Part shown: piece after piece, positions 1-8,686 of the stretch
Layout: every line of letters starts with the position of its first letter
How positions within the stretch are numbered: the stretch's first letter is position 1
Assembly: GCF_041929845.1 (NCBI RefSeq)
Contig: NZ_JBHEEH010000001.1
Coordinates: forward strand, 992,001 to 1,056,000
DNA from: Paenochrobactrum pullorum
GTDB lineage: Bacteria > Pseudomonadota > Alphaproteobacteria > Rhizobiales > Rhizobiaceae
Length of the DNA: 64,000 bases
Direction: 5' to 3'
Notes under the pieces: model-generated
Database searches by the model: none
Told to the model about the DNA's origin: nothing
The model's input: the letters and a program-made list of their open reading frames with translations, nothing else
Made by a program: the position numbers and the translations under genes

Positions 1-1
1 T

Positions 2-520
2 CTGGTTGGCCGCTTTATCTATGGTGAGTTGGAGTTTTCCCATCTGGCACCAGCATTTGTGCGTGCAGCACGTGGTGCAGCGGTGGTGTTGTTCCTGATT
101 GCAGCCGCACAAGTCTTTTCATGGGTCATTACCTTTGAAAATCTTCCTGCAACCGTTGCTGTTTTCTTGCAGTCGTTGACTGAATCGCCAACTGTGTTCT
201 TGCTGCTGGTTGTGGCACTGCTGTTGGTGCTCGGTATGTTTACCGATCCAATCCCTGCAATCATTCTGGTTGTTCCAGTACTGTTGCCGGTTGCTACCAA
301 TGTCTATGGCGTTGATCCGTTCCACTTTGGCATGATTGTCTGTCTAACACTGGTTGTTGGCCTGCTCACACCACCGGTCGGCACCGGATTATTTACGGCC
401 GCCTTGATGACAGGCGTAAAAGCTGAGCGTATTGCATTGATGACCATGCCGTTCTTGCTGGCGACAATGGCTGTGATTTTGGCAATTGTGTTCTTTCCTG
501 TTTTACTGAAATTGCTGTGA
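2..520 (+). CDS. dctM: TRAP transporter large permease subunit, DctM family (3' part)
   Basis: The gene enters from the left edge, so only about 172 C-terminal residues are visible and the true start is outside. The product is an inner-membrane protein that moves an organic acid inward, driven by a sodium or proton gradient, together with a DctQ subunit (not seen, probably upstream) and the periplasmic DctP encoded downstream. Several hydrophobic helices are visible, and the segment GLLTPPVGTGLF matches the conserved signature near the end of DctM proteins. The gene ends 10 bases before the dehydrogenase gene in the same operon. Confidence 0.9.
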   Translation: MVGRFIYGELEFSHLAPAFVRAARGAAVVLFLIAAAQVFSWVITFENLPATVAVFLQSLTESPTVFLLLVVALLLVLGMFTDPIPAIILVVPVLLPVATNVYGVDPFHFGMIVCLTLVVGLLTPPVGTGLFTAALMTGVKAERIALMTMPFLLATMAVILAIVFFPVLLKLL

Positions 521-530
521 GGGAAGAACC

Positions 531-1490
531 ATGACATTTCCGCAAAACGCAACAGATCATAAGCCACTGAATATCACCGTGATCGGTTGCGGTACGATTG
601 GTGCGGGCTGGGCTGCAACTTTTGCAGCCGCCGGACATCGGGTTAAAGTTTATGATCTCAATCCGGCATCGGACAAGCGTTTGGCCGATGTCTGGCATCA
701 GGCATTACCGGTTTTGCAGCGTATCGGTGTTTGTGTGGAGGCTCCGCAACCTCCATCATGGACAGATAATCTGGATGATGCATTGTCGGATGTGCAGTTT
801 ATTCAGGAGGCATTGCCGGAAAAACTACCGCTGAAGCTGGAAATGCTGGCATGCATTGAAGACAAGATTGCCGATGATGTGCTGATTGCATCAAGCTCGT
901 CAGGTTTGAGCCCGAGCCAGATGCAGGCGCAGATGCGCGTGCCGCAGCGTTTGCTGATCGGCCATCCCTGCAATCCGCCTTACCTGATGCCTCTGGTTGA
1001 AATTTGTGGCGGTGAACTAACTGCACCGCAAGCATTGGATCGTGCCGAGGAGATATATCAATATCTTGGCAAATCGGTATTGCGCTTACAAAAAGAAGCC
1101 TCCGGCCATCTGGTTAACCGCTTGCAGGCAGCACTTTGGCGTGAAGCTGTGCATCTTGCATCACAAGGCTATGCCAGCGTTGGCGATATTGAAAAGGCGG
1201 TTACGCAAGGCTTGGGCGCGCGTTGGAGCATTTTGGGGCCGACAGCGATTTTTCATCTGGCAGGTGCAGAGCAAGGCTTAGCCAAGTTTCTCGACGATTT
1301 GGGCACTGAAGTTGAAAAATGGTGGAGCGATTTAGGCACACCTGAACTCAGCGATGAAGTGAAGCAAGTGCTCATCAAGGGGATGGATGCAGCAGCCGGA
1401 GAGGAAACATCCTCGGCTATGGCAGCGCGACGTGATGAGCAGGTGGTTGCGATGATTGAAAAGCAGCAATCACTTCAGCGCAAATATTAA
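531..1490 (+). CDS. 3-hydroxyacyl-CoA dehydrogenase family protein (L-carnitine dehydrogenase-like)
   Basis: A 319-residue NAD-dependent oxidoreductase. The N-terminal Rossmann fold has the GCGTIGAGWA dinucleotide motif at about residues 19-28. The stretch GHPCNPPYLMPLVE (about residues 144-157) is the signature of the 3-hydroxyacyl-CoA dehydrogenase / carnitine dehydrogenase / L-gulonate dehydrogenase group, and a helical C-terminal domain follows. Free-acid substrates are more likely than CoA thioesters given this subgroup and the TRAP transporter next to it (inference). The ATG has a good GAGGGAAG ribosome site. The substrate cannot be read from the sequence. Confidence 0.82.
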   Translation: MTFPQNATDHKPLNITVIGCGTIGAGWAATFAAAGHRVKVYDLNPASDKRLADVWHQALPVLQRIGVCVEAPQPPSWTDNLDDALSDVQFIQEALPEKLPLKLEMLACIEDKIADDVLIASSSSGLSPSQMQAQMRVPQRLLIGHPCNPPYLMPLVEICGGELTAPQALDRAEEIYQYLGKSVLRLQKEASGHLVNRLQAALWREAVHLASQGYASVGDIEKAVTQGLGARWSILGPTAIFHLAGAEQGLAKFLDDLGTEVEKWWSDLGTPELSDEVKQVLIKGMDAAAGEETSSAMAARRDEQVVAMIEKQQSLQRKY

Positions 1491-1543
1491 AGGGTTCTGA
1501 TGCTTAATAACGCATCAAAGAATATTATCTGGGAGGAAATTAG

Positions 1544-2515
1544 ATGAAGTCATTATTGAAATTCACGCTTGCAACCTTAACGGCGACTGCTTCTCTTGGC
1601 ACTCTTGCCAATGCTGCCGATTATCGCATTGGCTTGATTACGCCACCTTCACACCAATGGAGTGTGCAGGCCGTGGAAATGGCCAAAACACTCAATGAAA
1701 AAACTGATGGCCGTGTAAACTTGTTGGTTTTCCCAAGCGGTCAGCTGGGTAGTGAAGCGCAGGTTTTGCAGCAGATGCAGTCTGGTGCGGTTGATTTCTC
1801 CTTCATGACATTGGGCGAATTCGCCAACCGTAACGCCAATTTCGGCATTTTCCTTGCACCATATCTGGTTAAGGATATTGATGGCGCACAGGCATTGCTG
1901 AAAGGCCCGACCGCTCTTAAAGTTCTGGAAGAAGTGAAACCACTCGGTCTCGTTGGTTTTGGCTATGGTATGGCCGGTATGCGCCAGATCGTTATGCGCG
2001 GCGATGTCAAAGACGGCACTGACTTGTCTGGCAAAAAAATTCGCACCATTCCGCTCGCACCGGAATTGGATTTCTGGAAAAAGCTGGGCGCTGCACCAAC
2101 ACCGATGCCATTGCCTGCACTTTATGATGCTTTCGCCAATGGTCAGGTCGATGGCATGCAGATCGATTTCGAAGGCACATGGAACAGCAGCTACTATGAG
2201 CATGCGGGCACTATTCTTGATAGTAACCACATGATGTTCCCGATGGTCGCCGTTGGCTCAGCGCGCAAATGGGCGACTATTTCACCGGAAGATCAAGAAA
2301 TCCTGCGCACTACCATGGTGGAATATCTCGATAAGATCGTTTCCTCATACGACCAGATCGATCAGGATTATCTGGAAAAACTCAAAGGCACCAAGGTTCA
2401 GGTGAAAAGCGTAGATCGTAGTTTCTTCGGCGCACCGATTGATGATTGGTACAAAGAATGGCGTGAAAAAACGCCACTTTTGAAGGAACTGGAAGCGGAA
2501 GCAGCCGCTCTCTAA
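1544..2515 (+). CDS. dctP: TRAP transporter substrate-binding protein, DctP family
   Basis: A 323-residue periplasmic solute receptor of a TRAP transporter, which hands its ligand to DctQM. It begins with a signal peptide (hydrophobic residues 5-20, cleavage likely after ANA at about residue 24). The family signature is visible from GMRQIV through DLSGKKIRT to the PLPALYDAFANGQVDGMQ region, including the arginine that clamps the carboxylate of the ligand. The start has a GGGAGGAAAT ribosome site. A hairpin directly after the stop codon probably protects the receptor part of the message. The ligand is probably an organic acid related to the catabolic genes downstream (inference). Confidence 0.9.
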   Translation: MKSLLKFTLATLTATASLGTLANAADYRIGLITPPSHQWSVQAVEMAKTLNEKTDGRVNLLVFPSGQLGSEAQVLQQMQSGAVDFSFMTLGEFANRNANFGIFLAPYLVKDIDGAQALLKGPTALKVLEEVKPLGLVGFGYGMAGMRQIVMRGDVKDGTDLSGKKIRTIPLAPELDFWKKLGAAPTPMPLPALYDAFANGQVDGMQIDFEGTWNSSYYEHAGTILDSNHMMFPMVAVGSARKWATISPEDQEILRTTMVEYLDKIVSSYDQIDQDYLEKLKGTKVQVKSVDRSFFGAPIDDWYKEWREKTPLLKELEAEAAAL

Positions 2516-2522
2516 TCACAAA

Positions 2523-2556
2523 ATCCCCCTTGGCGGCGATGGCCTTCAAGGGGGAT
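2523..2556 (+). terminator. Intra-operon hairpin after dctP
   Basis: A perfect 10-bp inverted repeat, ATCCCCCTTG (2523-2532) and CAAGGGGGAT (2547-2556), with a 14-base loop. Only a weak T-run follows, so it fits a partial terminator or a message-stabilising stem that sets a high receptor-to-enzyme ratio, as is common after solute-receptor genes. Confidence 0.6.
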
Positions 2557-2596
2557 CAAGACTTTTACTAACCCTGTAATTTTAAGAGTGAGGCTT

Positions 2597-3484
2597 ATGA
2601 CTTATACACTGCGCGAATTGCGTTACGTGCGTTTTGGTACGCAGGATGCTGCCAGCAGCCATCAGTTTCTGACAGAAATTGTTGGCCTGGAAAATGCCGG
2701 TAAAAAAGACGGCTCTTATTATTATCGTTCAGATGCACGTGCTTACAGCGTCAATATGGTGGCAGGTGCTACAAAACCGGCAATCGCCATCACGGTTGCG
2801 CGCCGTGAAGATCTGGATGCTTTGGAAAAACAACTGACAGCGCATAATATTGCTTCAACATTTGGTGGTGAAGAAGAATGCGCTGAACGTCTGGTGAAAG
2901 CCTATTTGAGCTGCACTGCGCCAAATGGCCTGATCGTTGAATTTGTCTGGCGTCCGATGACCAGCGGTTGGCGTTATTTCCCAAGCCGTGATGCCGGCGT
3001 GACCGAATTTCAGACTGTATCACTGTGTTGCAAAGATATTGCCGCCAATGAGCATTTCTGGACGCAAGTGATTGGTGCCAAAGTCTCGGATTGGGTGGGT
3101 GATACCGCTTATATTCGCCTTGATGACAAGCATCACGTCATTGCGCTTTATCCGTCCACGCGCGATGGCTTGATGGGCATTACCTTCAATGTTGAAGGTA
3201 TCAACAACATCATGCAGAATTTCTATTTTTTCCAGCGCCAGCAATTGCCGATCATTCATGGCCCCGGTCACCATCCGGCATCCGACCAGATTTTCGTAAC
3301 CACAGAAGCGATGAAAATCGCTGGCCAAAATGATGAACCGCTAATGGTGACTTATGCCACCGGCATGCTGAAAGGTGAAGAAAATTTTGCCAATCCGCCA
3401 CGTCAATATCGCCACCAGCCGCGCTCTTATTGCGAATGGGGCTCTTATACCAATGTGCCGGAATTTGCCGGAGACAATGTGTAA
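2597..3484 (+). CDS. VOC superfamily extradiol dioxygenase-like protein lacking two metal ligands
   Basis: A 295-residue, two-domain vicinal-oxygen-chelate protein with the layout of type I extradiol dioxygenases, and a tandem paralogue of the next gene. Aligned to that neighbour, the metal-binding positions are changed: the first histidine of the C-terminal domain (FSHVGF in the neighbour) is FQTVSL here, the second histidine is kept (KHHVIAL), and the glutamate (TYEY) is replaced (TYAT). It may be a non-catalytic partner or use another chemistry (inference). I chose the ATG at 2597, 6 bases after GAGTGAGG, over the in-frame GTG at 2588. Confidence 0.78.
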   Translation: MTYTLRELRYVRFGTQDAASSHQFLTEIVGLENAGKKDGSYYYRSDARAYSVNMVAGATKPAIAITVARREDLDALEKQLTAHNIASTFGGEEECAERLVKAYLSCTAPNGLIVEFVWRPMTSGWRYFPSRDAGVTEFQTVSLCCKDIAANEHFWTQVIGAKVSDWVGDTAYIRLDDKHHVIALYPSTRDGLMGITFNVEGINNIMQNFYFFQRQQLPIIHGPGHHPASDQIFVTTEAMKIAGQNDEPLMVTYATGMLKGEENFANPPRQYRHQPRSYCEWGSYTNVPEFAGDNV

Positions 3485-3552
3485 GCCCTAGTTGTGGGAC
3501 AGGGCGCGTGAACAGCCAAATTTCAATTTCTGCCTGATAAAAGGAGGCACAC

Positions 3553-4419
3553 ATGATTGAGTTGAGTGACGTCGTTTATTGCCGGGTTGGCACTCAGGAT
3601 CTGGAAAGTGCTGAGGCTTTTGCGACAACAATTTTAGGTCTCGAAGTGGCTGAGCGCACCAAAGGTGCCATCCATTTCAAATCAGATAATCGCGACCATA
3701 CGCTGTGTTATTTCGAAGGTAATCCTGAAGATCATATTACCGCTTTCGAGCTGAAATCCTCTGCTGAATTGCAGGCTGCTGCCGCATCTTTGGAGGCGCT
3801 CGGGCATAATGTGCAATATGGCAGCCCCGCTGAATGCGAGATACGTCATGTGCGCGAATTTATTCGCTTTAATGATCCGACTGGTAATGTGATCGAGTTT
3901 ATCGTCCGTCCAAGCATGTCGGGGGTTGATTATCATGGCACCCGTGATGCCGGTATCACCGGTTTCAGCCATGTCGGCTTCTATTCCACCGATGTGGAGC
4001 GGGATGAAAAATTCTGGACAACTGTTTGTAATGCACGTGTTTCTGATCGTATTGGTGATGCACCATTGATGCGCATCGGTGCGATCCACCATACGATCGC
4101 ACTCTTTCCGGGGAATAAAGCTGGCATTCAGCACATCAATCATCAGGTGGAATCCACCCATGATATCCAGCGCTCCAGCAATTTGCTGCGTGATAAACAA
4201 GTGCCGATTACCTTTGGGCCGGGTCGTCACCCGACATCTTCAGCACAGTTTCTCTATTTCCGTGGCCCCGATGGTATGACTTATGAATATTCCACCGGCG
4301 TGTGCGAAATTCATGATGAACCATTGTGGCGTGATCGTCAGTTTGCCTTTGAGCCGAAAGGTTTCTGCCTTTGGGGTGCAAGCCCTAAAATTGCAGCCTT
4401 TTCGGAAGGGGATGACTAA
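3553..4419 (+). CDS. VOC superfamily extradiol dioxygenase
   Basis: A 288-residue type I extradiol dioxygenase-like protein. Two VOC repeats are seen (about residues 5-120 and 138-265). The C-terminal domain keeps the usual two-histidine one-glutamate iron site: the histidine in GFSHVGF, the histidine pair in AIHHTIAL and the glutamate in MTYEYSTG. Expected role: meta ring cleavage of a catechol-type intermediate, giving a semialdehyde for the dehydrogenase encoded downstream. The ribosome site AAGGAGG is strong. The exact catechol substrate is not readable; a homoprotocatechuate-like compound is plausible because the later genes resemble hpaE, hpaH and hpaI. Confidence 0.82.
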   Translation: MIELSDVVYCRVGTQDLESAEAFATTILGLEVAERTKGAIHFKSDNRDHTLCYFEGNPEDHITAFELKSSAELQAAAASLEALGHNVQYGSPAECEIRHVREFIRFNDPTGNVIEFIVRPSMSGVDYHGTRDAGITGFSHVGFYSTDVERDEKFWTTVCNARVSDRIGDAPLMRIGAIHHTIALFPGNKAGIQHINHQVESTHDIQRSSNLLRDKQVPITFGPGRHPTSSAQFLYFRGPDGMTYEYSTGVCEIHDEPLWRDRQFAFEPKGFCLWGASPKIAAFSEGDD

Positions 4420-4421
4420 GC

Positions 4422-5099
4422 ATGTCCGTGAATATGAATGAAGCCTCTGTGACGGTCAGAAAAGCTGCCCGTGCCTTGGGGCGTAGTGGTTTGGTACATG
4501 CTTATGGGCATTGTTCCATGCGCCTTGATGCCAGCACTTTTCTGGTTTGTCCGGCTTCACCACCGGGATTGGTTGGTGTGGGTGAAGAATGCACTGTGCT
4601 GCAAATTCATGAGCCACTGCCGGAAAATGTACTGGGCGAGGTGCGTCTGCATCAGCAAATTTACCAAAACCGCGCTGATATTAATGGCGTGGTGCGCTTT
4701 ATGAGCCCGAAGATGATGTCACTGGCTGCAATGGGTTTGAGCCCGAAGCCGCGTCATGGTTTTGGTTCTTATTTCGCGCCAAGCGTTCCGCTTTGGGATG
4801 ATCCGCAGCTTATCCGCGATGATGAGCGCGCGCAAAAAGTCATCCGCCTGATGGGCGAGTCCAAGGCCGTGCTGATGCGCGGCAATGGTGCCGTTGTGGC
4901 CGGTCAGTCGCTGGAAGAGGCGGTGGTGCTGGCTTGGTATCTGGAAGACAGCTGCCGTGTGGAGCTCGATGTTCTGGCCAGCGGCATGGCGCAACATGCA
5001 CCCGTTTTAAGCAATGAAGAAGCTGCACAACGTGCGACCAAAGCAGGCCGCATCTTTGAAAGAATGTGGCAGTTTTTAACGAATGATGATGAAGAGTGA
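4422..5099 (+). CDS. Class II aldolase/adducin family protein without the zinc histidines
   Basis: A 225-residue protein of the class II aldolase/adducin fold (FucA, AraD and related decarboxylases). The order of motifs is kept: a GHCSMRL loop near residue 28, GEVRLHQQIY near 75, VVRFMSP near 92 and LMRGNGAVVAGQSLEEA near 147. In metal-dependent members the last two contain the zinc histidines (VVHxH and HG); here they read R, M and N, so all three histidines are missing, while the catalytic-type glutamate (GEVRLH) remains. It may act without metal or have another role. It starts 2 bases after the dioxygenase stop, so it is translationally linked. Confidence 0.75.
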   Translation: MSVNMNEASVTVRKAARALGRSGLVHAYGHCSMRLDASTFLVCPASPPGLVGVGEECTVLQIHEPLPENVLGEVRLHQQIYQNRADINGVVRFMSPKMMSLAAMGLSPKPRHGFGSYFAPSVPLWDDPQLIRDDERAQKVIRLMGESKAVLMRGNGAVVAGQSLEEAVVLAWYLEDSCRVELDVLASGMAQHAPVLSNEEAAQRATKAGRIFERMWQFLTNDDEE

Positions 5100-5107
5100 A
5101 CCCCATT

Positions 5108-6598
5108 ATGACTGCGAATAAATCAACTGGCGCGGGCACTGCCGGCACTGAAATTCTCAACTTTATTGGCGGCGAATATCGCAAAGGCGGCGGCCGTCTG
5201 TTTGAAAATTATTATCCGGCAACCGGTCAGGTTCATGCCCATGTACATGAAGCAAGCCGTGAGGATGTTGATCTGGCAGTTGGTGCTGCCAAACAGGCGC
5301 TGAAAGGCCCTTGGGGTCGTATGAGCGTTGCCGAACGTCTCTCGATTTTGCGTAAAGTCGCTGATGGCATTCAGGCGCGCTTTGATGAATTTTTGCGCGC
5401 TGAAATCATGGATACCGGCAAGCCGCGCTCCATCGCCAGCCATATTGATATTCCGCGTGGTGGTGCGAACTTCAATGTATTCGCCGATCAGATCGCATCT
5501 TTGAGCACCGAAGCATTCCAGTCGGCAACGCCGGATGGTGCGGGCGCTATCAACTATGCTATCCGCGTTCCGCGTGGGGTGATTGCGGTCATCTGTCCGT
5601 GGAACCTGCCACTGCTGTTGATGACATGGAAAGTGGCGCCAGCCATGGCTGCGGGTAACACGGTTGTCGTCAAACCATCGGAAGAAACACCTGCAACTGC
5701 TGCACTCTTGGGCGAAGTCATGAATGCAGCCGGTGTTCCGGCCGGTGTTTATAACGTCGTGCATGGTTTTGGTGCGGATTCTGCCGGTGAGTTTTTGACC
5801 TCCCATCCGGATGTTGACGGCATTACTTTTACCGGTGAAACCTCGACCGGTGAGGCGATCATGCGTGCAGCCTCCAATGGTGTGCGTCCCGTTTCGCTTG
5901 AACTGGGTGGCAAAAATGCCGGTATCATTTTTAATGATGCGGATATTGCTAAAGCAATTGAAGGCACTGGCCGTTCCTGCTTTGCCAATACCGGTCAGGT
6001 TTGCCTTGCAACCGAGCGTCTTTATGTTCAGCGCGGTATTTTTGAAGAGTTCTGCGCCAAGCTGACTGCGCAGGCCAAATCTTACCGCTTTGGTGATCCG
6101 TTTAATCCTGAAGTGACAATGGGGCCGTTGGTCAGCGATATTCATCGCCAGAAAGTGCTGGGCTTTTATGAAAAAGCCAAGGCAGAAGGTGCGACCATTC
6201 TTTGTGGTGGCGGCACACCGGATGTGGCTGGTTTTGAAAATGGTTACTTTGTTGAACCAACCCTTTGGACCGGCTTGCCGCAGACATCGGAAATCGTCAC
6301 CAATGAAATTTTTGGTCCTTGCGCGCATATCAGCGTGTTTGACGATGAAGAAGAAGTTGTCGGTCTTGCCAATAACAGCCCTTACGGTTTGGCAACGGCA
6401 GTCTGGACAGAAAACTTAAGCCGTGCGCATCGCGTTGCCTCACAGATTGATGTGGGCATTGCATGGGTCAACAGTTGGTTCCTGCGTGATTTGCGCACCC
6501 CGTTTGGCGGCTCGAAAAAGTCCGGTATTGGTCGCGAAGGCGGCAATCACTCATTCGAATTTTACACTGAGCTTCGCAACATCTGCATCAAGCTTTAA
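5108..6598 (+). CDS. Aldehyde dehydrogenase, 2-hydroxymuconic semialdehyde / HpaE type
   Basis: A 496-residue NAD(P)-dependent aldehyde dehydrogenase that oxidises an aldehyde to the acid. Visible motifs: PWNLPLLLMTWK (cofactor and oxyanion region), the general-base glutamate in LELGGKN (about residue 265) and the catalytic cysteine in NTGQVCLATERLYV (about residue 299); the latter resembles hydroxymuconic and carboxymethyl-hydroxymuconic semialdehyde dehydrogenases. In this operon it should oxidise the ring-cleavage semialdehyde before the hydratase and aldolase. The ATG at 5108 is preferred; a GTG at 5096 overlapping the previous stop would add four residues. Confidence 0.88.
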   Translation: MTANKSTGAGTAGTEILNFIGGEYRKGGGRLFENYYPATGQVHAHVHEASREDVDLAVGAAKQALKGPWGRMSVAERLSILRKVADGIQARFDEFLRAEIMDTGKPRSIASHIDIPRGGANFNVFADQIASLSTEAFQSATPDGAGAINYAIRVPRGVIAVICPWNLPLLLMTWKVAPAMAAGNTVVVKPSEETPATAALLGEVMNAAGVPAGVYNVVHGFGADSAGEFLTSHPDVDGITFTGETSTGEAIMRAASNGVRPVSLELGGKNAGIIFNDADIAKAIEGTGRSCFANTGQVCLATERLYVQRGIFEEFCAKLTAQAKSYRFGDPFNPEVTMGPLVSDIHRQKVLGFYEKAKAEGATILCGGGTPDVAGFENGYFVEPTLWTGLPQTSEIVTNEIFGPCAHISVFDDEEEVVGLANNSPYGLATAVWTENLSRAHRVASQIDVGIAWVNSWFLRDLRTPFGGSKKSGIGREGGNHSFEFYTELRNICIKL

Positions 6599-6621
6599 TC
6601 GCATAATCAGGAATAGATATC

Positions 6622-7404
6622 ATGTTGAACGATCAGGAACGCTCGCTTGCCATTGAAGCTTTGCTGGAAGCCCATCGCAGCAAAAAGCCTTGCACACAAT
6701 TATCAACCCAGTGGCCACATATCACCATTGATGATGCTTATGCGATTTCGCACGCTGTTGCGCAAAAGCGCATGGCTGGTGGCGCACGTATTGTCGGGCA
6801 CAAAATTGGTCTGACATCAAAAGCTATGCAGGCTTCTTCTCAGATTGATGAGCCGGATTACGGTCACATCTTTGATGATATGCTGCTCAATGATGGTGCC
6901 AAAGTGCGCCATGCCGATTTTTGTGTTCCACGCGTTGAGCCGGAACTGACCTTTGTGCTGAAAGAGCCGCTTAAAGGTCCGAATATTGGCTTAGTGGATG
7001 TGTTGCGCGCCACAGAATATGTCATTCCGTCCATCGAAATCATTGATGCCCGAGTGCAGAACCCGCGCAAGATATTCGACACTGTAGCAGATAATGGTGC
7101 AGCTGCCGGCTTGGTTCTAGGTGGTCGTCCGGTACGCCCTGAAGAGATTGATCTTCGCTGGGCAGGCGCTGTTTTCTATCGTAACTCCGAAATTGAAGAA
7201 ACGGGTCTTGCCGCCGGTGTGCTCGGTCATCCGGCGATGGCGATTGCATGGCTTGCCAACAAGCTTGCGCCATTTGGCGTGACATTGGAGCCCGGTCATT
7301 TGCTGCTATCGGGCTCGTTCACGCGTCCGGTTTGGGCTGATAAGGGCGACACGCTGCATGCAGATTTTGGCCCTCTCGGCAGCGTTGCCGTGCAGTTTGT
7401 TTGA
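6622..7404 (+). CDS. hpaH: 2-oxo-hept-3-ene-1,7-dioate hydratase
   Basis: A 260-residue member of the hydratase/decarboxylase family closely resembling HpaH (HpcG): GHKIGLTSKAMQASSQ, EPDYG and LLSGSFTRPV segments are all recognisable. It adds water across the double bond of 2-oxo-hept-3-ene-1,7-dioate (or a close analogue), with a metal held by acidic residues in the VPRVEPELTF and SIEIIDAR segments. It feeds the aldolase encoded next. A short deletion is seen near IIDARVQNPRK compared with the enterobacterial protein as I remember it. The ATG lies 23 bases after the dehydrogenase stop. Confidence 0.9.
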   Translation: MLNDQERSLAIEALLEAHRSKKPCTQLSTQWPHITIDDAYAISHAVAQKRMAGGARIVGHKIGLTSKAMQASSQIDEPDYGHIFDDMLLNDGAKVRHADFCVPRVEPELTFVLKEPLKGPNIGLVDVLRATEYVIPSIEIIDARVQNPRKIFDTVADNGAAAGLVLGGRPVRPEEIDLRWAGAVFYRNSEIEETGLAAGVLGHPAMAIAWLANKLAPFGVTLEPGHLLLSGSFTRPVWADKGDTLHADFGPLGSVAVQFV

Positions 7405-7415
7405 TAGGTTTGATC

Positions 7416-8183
7416 ATGGACGTGAAAACAAACCCATTTAAGGCAGCTATGCGCTCGCGCACCAAGCAAATTGGTGTGTGGAGCATGAGCGCCAGCCCTG
7501 TGGCGGTGGAAATTATCGGTAATAGCGGTTTTGATTGGGTCTGCCTTGATGCAGAACATTCACCGGTTGATATTTCCAATCTCGTGACGCTTTTGCATGC
7601 AGGATCCGCCGGTAAAGCCCATCCCGTCGTGCGTCCGGCATGGAATGATCCGGTTTTGCTCAAGCGGGTGCTGGATGTGGGCGCACAAACTGTGCTGGTG
7701 CCTTTTGTGCAAAATGCAGATGAAGCGCGCCAAGCTGTGGCAGCTTGCCGTTATCCGCCGGAAGGTATCCGCGGTGTTTCAGGAAGCTCGCGCGCATCGG
7801 CCTATGGTCAGATGAATGGTTATCTGAAAAAAGCCAATGACGAGATCTGCGTGCTGGTGCAACTTGAAACCGGTAGCGCTTTGCAAAATCTGGAAGAGAT
7901 TGCGCAGGTAGAAGGTGTTGATGGTGTTTTTATCGGCCCGTCTGATCTGGCGGCATCGCTTGGTCATTTAGGCAATCCGGGGCACCCGGATGTGCAAAAT
8001 GCTATTCAGGAAGCAATTGAAAAACTCAATAAGCTTGGCAAAGCCGGTGGCATTTTGACCACTGACATTGCAGCAGCTCGTAAATATCTGGAGTGGGGCT
8101 TTACTTTTGTCGCCTCGGCACTGGATATCCAGTTGCTGATGGGGGGCTTAAAAAACGCTCTGCATGATGTAACCAAAGACTAA
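7416..8183 (+). CDS. hpaI: 4-hydroxy-2-oxoheptanedioate aldolase (HpcH/HpaI family)
   Basis: A 255-residue class II pyruvate aldolase that splits 4-hydroxy-2-oxoheptanedioate into pyruvate and succinate semialdehyde. Family residues are visible: the histidine in DAEHSPVD, the arginine in VRPAWND, the metal glutamate in QLETGSAL and the metal aspartate in IGPSDLA. It is the last gene of the operon and is followed by a strong terminator. The ATG at 7416 is 11 bases after the hpaH stop; an overlapping TTG at 7401 has no better ribosome site. Confidence 0.9.
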   Translation: MDVKTNPFKAAMRSRTKQIGVWSMSASPVAVEIIGNSGFDWVCLDAEHSPVDISNLVTLLHAGSAGKAHPVVRPAWNDPVLLKRVLDVGAQTVLVPFVQNADEARQAVAACRYPPEGIRGVSGSSRASAYGQMNGYLKKANDEICVLVQLETGSALQNLEEIAQVEGVDGVFIGPSDLAASLGHLGNPGHPDVQNAIQEAIEKLNKLGKAGGILTTDIAAARKYLEWGFTFVASALDIQLLMGGLKNALHDVTKD

Positions 8184-8186
8184 AAC

Positions 8187-8223
8187 AAAACCGGCTTCTG
8201 ATAATAAAGAAGCCGGTTTTTTT
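8187..8223 (+). terminator. Rho-independent terminator of the catabolic operon
   Basis: A perfect 12-bp stem, AAAACCGGCTTC (8187-8198) and GAAGCCGGTTTT (8209-8220), with a 10-base loop and a run of seven T. It closes the operon that began left of the window. Confidence 0.9.
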
Positions 8224-8332
8224 AATGGATCATGCTTATTGCGCATTTATAGTTATGCGATGCAACAGGCATGTTTCACAGAGCTTCATAAAATAAAGCC
8301 GTATTCTTTATCTATATTATATTGGGAAATTA

Positions 8333-8407
8333 TGGCTGGGGCGCCTGGATTCGAACCAGGGAATGCCGGTACCAAAAACCGGTGCCTTACCGCTTGGCTA
8401 CGCCCCA
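8333..8407 (-). tRNA. tRNA-Gln (anticodon UUG)
   Basis: Read on the minus strand, a 7-bp acceptor stem TGGGGCG/CGCCCCA, a D-arm (TAGCCAAGCGGTAAGGC), an anticodon arm with loop TTTTGGT and anticodon TTG, a TTCGAATC T-loop, discriminator G and an encoded CCA end are all visible. The gene stands alone between the catabolic operon and the polysaccharide gene. Confidence 0.96.
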
Positions 8408-8686
8408 ACAAATCGCAAATCGATTGCGCTGCGGTTGGCGAACCTATAGCCGCTTAAAAAACGAAGTGCAATCCGGTTATGTGGTTTTCCTGTAAGTTTT
8501 TTCAGGGGATGTCCAAAAAAATGCAAATCTGTGGAGAGATTAAGTCATTTTACGCGTAGTTTATGATAAATGTCTGTATTTCAGTGATTTAAGGCATGTT
8601 GCACCAGCGGCAATGATGCAAAGATGAACTGTAAAATAGTTAAAAATTGAATCAGTTAGGTCATTAAAGGGCTTCAGGAGCGGATA

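Noticed and set aside
5123..6328. A 401-codon open frame on the minus strand
   Set aside because: It is fully antisense to the aldehyde dehydrogenase gene, has no ribosome site and an unnatural residue mix; it arises from codon bias of the real gene.
8239..8457. Open frame over the tRNA region
   Set aside because: It runs through the tRNA-Gln gene and has no ribosome site or family match.
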